Translations under genes and position numbers: made by a program
In this document: positions 60,111 to 64,000 of the stretch, in pieces
Layout: every line of letters begins with the position of its first letter
Numbering within the stretch: position 1 is the first letter of the stretch
The notes under the pieces: generated by a model
Databases searched by the model: none
What the model saw: only the letters and a program-made list of their open reading frames with translations
Told to the model about the DNA's origin: nothing
Origin: Liolophura sinensis
Taxonomy: Eukaryota > Mollusca > Polyplacophora > Chitonida > Chitonidae
DNA: 64,000 nt
Assembly (NCBI RefSeq): GCF_032854445.1
Contig: NC_088305.1
Coordinates: 14,309,717-14,373,716 of the forward strand
Direction: 5' to 3'

Positions 60111-60863
60111 AACAATCTGATGTTTAATAGCCCAGTCATCGTCAACAGATACATCAGGTGGTCTCCATTTACGCATAAGTATATCAGACTTGACATAATA
60201 ACACACAGGTTCAGATAAAATAACACAATCATCGAAAGCTCTGTCAAACAAACATGAAATTTCTGGGTCTTTATGCTGTTCAGTTACAAGCTGATGTTTA
60301 GAAACATGTGATATGTCACTAGGTGTACTATGGTCTGATTCATCATTACCAATGCAGTCTCCTTGAGTAAACATTTGTGTAAGAAATGTATCTTGTAAGT
60401 CCGTTACTGTGTTTTTACCGTTATCAGAAAGTTTGTTTGACATAGACCTCGTTACAGCACAAGAGGGATAAAAATCTGGAATTTCTTTCTCAACAGGATC
60501 AACAGTTTGATTTAAACAAGGTTTATCAGTCACAATAGAATTAACCATTACTTTGTCACCAGCAAGATTATCACCAAGTAGTAGATGAATTCTTTTAACA
60601 GGCAAAGTAGGCCTAATGCAGACAGTAGCAGGATCCGAAATAATATCTGATGACAAGTAAGCTTTGTGAAGAGGCACAGTTTCAAATTCAGCAGAGGTTA
60701 CACCTCTAATTAATACATTTGATCCAGAATATGACTCATCAGAAAATGGCAAAACATCTTGTAACAATAAAGACTGAGAAGCTCCAGTATCTCTTAATAC
60801 CCTGATCTTTGTATCACATGTCACTTTTAAGTGAGACTTTTCCGTCACAAATGAATGGCTCAA
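60096..60863 (-). pseudogene. Retrotransposon aspartic protease region, copy B
   Basis: 255-codon open stretch. The active-site motif DTGAS lies near residue 28 and is followed by a hydrophobic beta-rich segment (about residues 35-125), as in retropepsins. The rest is a linker into integrase. In copy A the start of this domain is knocked out of frame by a one-base deletion near 31531. Confidence 0.8.
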
Positions 60864-61299
60864 AAACCTTCATAACATTATCCTGAGAATTCCGTGTACA
60901 ATCTACTGGTGGAGTCTTAACATTATCAAATGCATCAACATTGTTCACTATGTCAGACTTTTTAGCAGTAACACACAAACCAGTAGGCTTGGAGCCACCC
61001 TCCTGTTCTTGCCTTCTCCTTAAAAGATAATAATTTGATATAACATGGCCTGGCTTCCTACAATAATTACATGTAACCCTGCTAAACTGTCTATCAGTAA
61101 ATGTATGGTCAGACCTTCGTTGAGTAGTGTTCGAATTAACAGGGCTTCTTTGCTCACCTGATTTGTCAAAATTTTGAGTCTGTTTCGGTGGGTCTGAGTT
61201 TGAGTTAAATGAACTGCTGGAAAAGGACTGAGGCTTTCTAAATGTAGACGGCTTTTTCTGAAATGAGACCTTATGTGTAACCATGTAAGTATCGGCCAT
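60814..61299 (-). pseudogene. gag C-terminus with altered zinc knuckle, copy B
   Basis: A 161-codon open stretch rich in Ser, Asn and Gln, with CNYCRKPGHVISNYY near residue 75. The CX2CX4HX4C knuckle has its last Cys replaced by Tyr, as in copy A. The knuckle normally binds RNA during packaging. The stretch overlaps the protease frame at its end. Confidence 0.75.
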
Positions 61300-62180
61300 A
61301 GTGGCTGCTGCTTCTAATGTATCAGCCTGTTTGTCCTCAATAAAAGTTCTGACATCATCATTAATACATCTTTTAAAGTCTTCAGTCAGAATGATCTGTT
61401 TTAACTTTTCATAATCTTAATCTACACTTTTAGCAGAACACCACAGCTCAAACAATTGTTCCTTCTGCCTAGCAAATTCAATGTTAGTCTGATCTCTTTT
61501 CTCAAAATTTCAAAATTTCTGCCGATAGGCCTCTGGCACAAGCTCATATCTTTTTAAGATAACATCTTTCACAAAATCATAATCTGCTGCCTGTTCTGTT
61601 GATAACTTTGTGTATATATCCATAGCTTTGCCAGTTAACACACTCTGTATAAAAGGGTAGTCCAAAACTTTTTAGGCTACTCTAAATTTTGAGCAATCTT
61701 CTCAAACTGTAGAAAGTATTTATCTACATCAGTCTCACGAAATTGTGGCACCAATCTTATGTTTCTAGCGACGTCAAATTTTGGAGGCATATCTGAACAA
61801 CTTAAGCCAGACCTATGTCCTTCTAGTTTCCTCGCTTCAATTTCGCTCTGAGCTCTCAATTTCTCCAATTCGAACACTTTTTCATTTTCCATTTGTTTAA
61901 ACAACCATTCATTTTCCTTTTCCTTTAGTTCTAACTCCTTCAGTCTTATTACAGTGAATTCATCGCCCTCAGGCCTGTACGCATCTTTTGCACTTTCATC
62001 AAATTCCTGTAATTCTACCAAACATTTAGCAATACTAAACTGTATATCTTTCTTGCGTAAGGATTTTTTGATATTAAGATTCAGGTACTTGCTTAAAGCA
62101 TACCAATCATTCTTTTTTAACACATCAAAAATGTCCTGATCTGGCGCTTCCATCAACTCGTCGGGCTTAAAATCCGACAT
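61299..62180 (-). pseudogene. gag-like capsid region of the retrotransposon, copy B
   Basis: The open frame starts at 62180 and runs to 61677 (N-terminal part rich in charged, coiled-coil-like segments such as KELELKEKEN). It is broken near 61650 by a two-base insertion relative to copy A. A TGA near 61505 (shared with copy A) and a TAA near 61418 (private to B) follow. The region continues into the zinc-knuckle part at 61299-60814. This is structural protein of the retroelement particle, not host function. Confidence 0.75.
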
Positions 62181-62298
62181 GATGAATAAAATCTGCTGGC
62201 AAAATTTATTACAAAGTCAAAGACTAGAAAAATGGCACAACTTACACAAAATCCTTTCAATTCCAATTCAAATTCACTTCCCGGGCAAGTCCCCAATT

Positions 62299-63052
62299 TG
62301 TTAAGACCCAAACTGTCTGTATTATAAAGAGATGGCTTGTTCGAAATACACGACAGTTTAGCCGCACAAAAAAGTAACCAAAACCAGCAGATTTTATTTT
62401 ACAACAATTTATTACGTTTAACAAGAACAGATAACAAGACTTTTACAAATACTAAAGTACTTAAGTTTAACAAGAAAGGATAGCAGTATCTATACAAATA
62501 CTAAAATACTTACATGTACAACGGTGTCAAGTCCAAACGGACGCATATACTCCACAATGCTTAAAAATTGCACAGAGGCAATATTCATAAGAGGGAAAAT
62601 CCACAGTATAACTGAGTGTATGACGAAATATACACAAAATTCCACAGACAGGGTCCGTGTACTAATAAACACTGTGTACACAAGAGCACAAATTAAATAT
62701 ACAAGTTCAGACTGAACAAGTGCTCGGTGGAGATAGGATATAACAAAGCCAGAGTTTATAAAGCCACCAAAATTCAGCACAAAATGCCTTCTAAAGTATT
62801 ACACAGCAGAAGCATCCAAAACTTTCAATAATTCTCCCTTCTCCTCTGACCTCCATTCATAGGTCTTATATAGACTGGTGGAATTTTCTAGAATAAGAAA
62901 ATACTTGAACATTTGTCGTAAACAAACAGGCCCCGAACTGAGCGTATTCTGGAACATCCTAAGGCAGAGGCAGACAGCAGGCCCTGAACTCAGCATATGT
63001 AAACAGTGGCAAGCTAAATTTAGAAGCTGACTGCAGTTGTTCACATAACACA
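62299..63052 (-). repeat. 5' LTR of the retrotransposon, copy B
   Basis: 754 bp, beginning TGTGTTATG and ending CTTAACA on the minus strand. The same-length LTR occurs in copy A at 33063-33816. Its first 241 bp (62812-63052) match the 3' LTR start; the remainder does not match well. Confidence 0.75.
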
Positions 63053-63313
63053 GCTGTGTTAGATACTGTAAAGAATAAATGAATAACTTGTTAAATTGTT
63101 GACCTGGACTTAAGATATGCAGGATCGCTTGTAAAATCTGGTATTGGAAAAACTTGACGGATGATTAAGGAGCATTTGCGGGCTGAGCGGTTGAGCGTGT
63201 AGATTGCTGCTGAGGAATGTGAGAAAGAGTATGTATAGCCACGCGAGGTGGTCTGGAGATGTTTTAGCATTCTAGTTCACGTCCTCGACGAAGATAAAGA
63301 TGTACCATTGCAT

Positions 63314-63405
63314 ATTTAGATCTCATGTCATGTTTTAATCTCATGTCATATTTTGATGTCATGTCATATTTTGATCTCATGTCATATTTTGATCTCGTGA
63401 CAAAG
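63314..63405. repeat. 20-bp tandem repeat, unit B only expansion
   Basis: ATCTCATGTCATATTTTG occurs four to five times here, but about once at the equivalent unit A position (34085-34110). It lies in intron 2 of copy B. Confidence 0.9.
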
Positions 63406-64000
63406 GAGTCAAGTTTTGTTTATTACATGACTGCATTACAAAGAAAATTATTTTACTCGTTTATTTTGGAACTTTTGAAACGAAACTTGATCGTGGAAAC
63501 TCTAGATTACCACCTTATCGGTTCAGCTTTTTTTACTTATTTGTTTGCTTGGGATTTTTTTAAAATTGTATGAGGGCGATTAGCTTTTTAGATAGAGGAA
63601 GCCAGAATGCAGTACATGGTGTCAATCGCACGGCAATCCTCTGGCCGAAACAGTTTTACTGATAGCCTAGCTTCGGCAGAACAAGAGTGCAACAATGGTA
63701 ATCGAATAATAATGAGTGACATAAGTATACAGAGACAAAACATATTAACATATGGTAATGGTCTATTAAATAAAATTTTAACAACTTTAAATGATTTAAA
63801 TTTGACAACTTTATGTCTATTAATTTGTCTGCTATTTGTACACTCAATGAAGTAATGTGTTAATTTTAACAGGAAGTCTCTTGTCTGCGTGCTGATAGAA
63901 CGTTATTATAACATAATACTGTGTTATATTTAACATGATATCTAGTTAGTCTAATAGAATCTTTGTACTGAGTTTATATGTGTTATATTTTATATTTTCA

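Larger units (their letters stand above)
57460..63052 (-). mobile_element. Degenerate Ty3/gypsy LTR retrotransposon (Gmr1-like domain order), in intron 2 of copy B
   Basis: Reading down the minus strand: 5' LTR 63052-62299, possible primer-binding site just inside it, gag-like region from 62180, protease about 60860-60100, integrase about 60110-59095, a short RT N-terminal remnant, RNase H about 58775-58427, a polypurine tract (GAAGGGTGGG) ending at 58299, then a 3' LTR-like region starting at 58298. Integrase before RT/RNase H is the order of Gmr1-like Ty3/gypsy elements. Frameshifts, stops and loss of the RT core make it non-autonomous. The far edge of the 3' LTR near 57460 is uncertain. 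Confidence 0.85.
46773..64000 (+). repeat. Large direct duplication, unit B (truncated by the window end)
   Basis: Second copy of 14147-34707, direct orientation. B has its own extra blocks (about 47060-47390, 48405-48760, 48900-50170, 54540-55145) absent from A. The retrotransposon sits at the same place in intron 2 of both copies, so it predates the duplication. The sequence before 46773 does not match the sequence before 14147, which makes 46773 a candidate duplication junction. Confidence 0.9.

Overview
This is animal nuclear DNA: AT-rich, sparse in genes, and made mostly of introns, intergenic sequence and repeats. The dominant repeats are tRNA-headed SINEs whose 3' bodies (cgtactcaagaatatttcac type and gtgagtgag...tttaacgtcgtactcaac type) I associate with molluscs. 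A mollusc, perhaps a bivalve, is therefore the best guess; this is an inference from repeat style, not from a marker gene. No rRNA gene, stand-alone tRNA gene, CRISPR array or prokaryotic operon is visible.

The one host gene I can support is an eight-exon, plus-strand gene (28748-41951) for a SABATH-type (Pfam Methyltransf_7) SAM-dependent carboxyl methyltransferase. All seven introns are GT-AG and the reading phase is compatible at every junction from exon 2 to exon 8. The family is best known from plants (salicylate, jasmonate, gibberellin and caffeine-pathway enzymes), so an animal copy with an unknown substrate is notable. In this copy, exon 1 carries one extra A that breaks the frame.

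Layout. 0-14.1 kb: no recognisable gene; SINE fragments, a degenerate 12-bp minisatellite and a poly-C/CA tract. 14.15-34.7 kb: unit A of a large direct duplication, containing exons 1-2 of the methyltransferase and a decayed Ty3/gypsy element antisense in intron 2. 34.7-42 kb: exons 3-8, with three minisatellites in introns 5 and 7. 42-46.8 kb: SINEs and unrecognised intergenic DNA. 46.77-64.0 kb: unit B, homologous to 14.15-34.7 kb in the same order and orientation. It holds an intact exon 1 and exon 2 of a second methyltransferase gene plus the paralogous retrotransposon; the window ends within intron 2, shortly before the place where exon 3 should lie. The offset between units is about 29-33 kb, so this looks like a tandem gene duplication with more of copy B beyond the window.

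The two units act as a natural before/after comparison. SINEs with target-site duplications are present in one unit and absent from the matching site in the other (two unique to A, two unique to B). The retrotransposon lost about 2.1 kb in A but only its reverse transcriptase in B. Several tandem repeats expanded in one unit only. The retrotransposon places integrase upstream of the RT/RNase H remnant, the order typical of Gmr1-like Ty3/gypsy elements.
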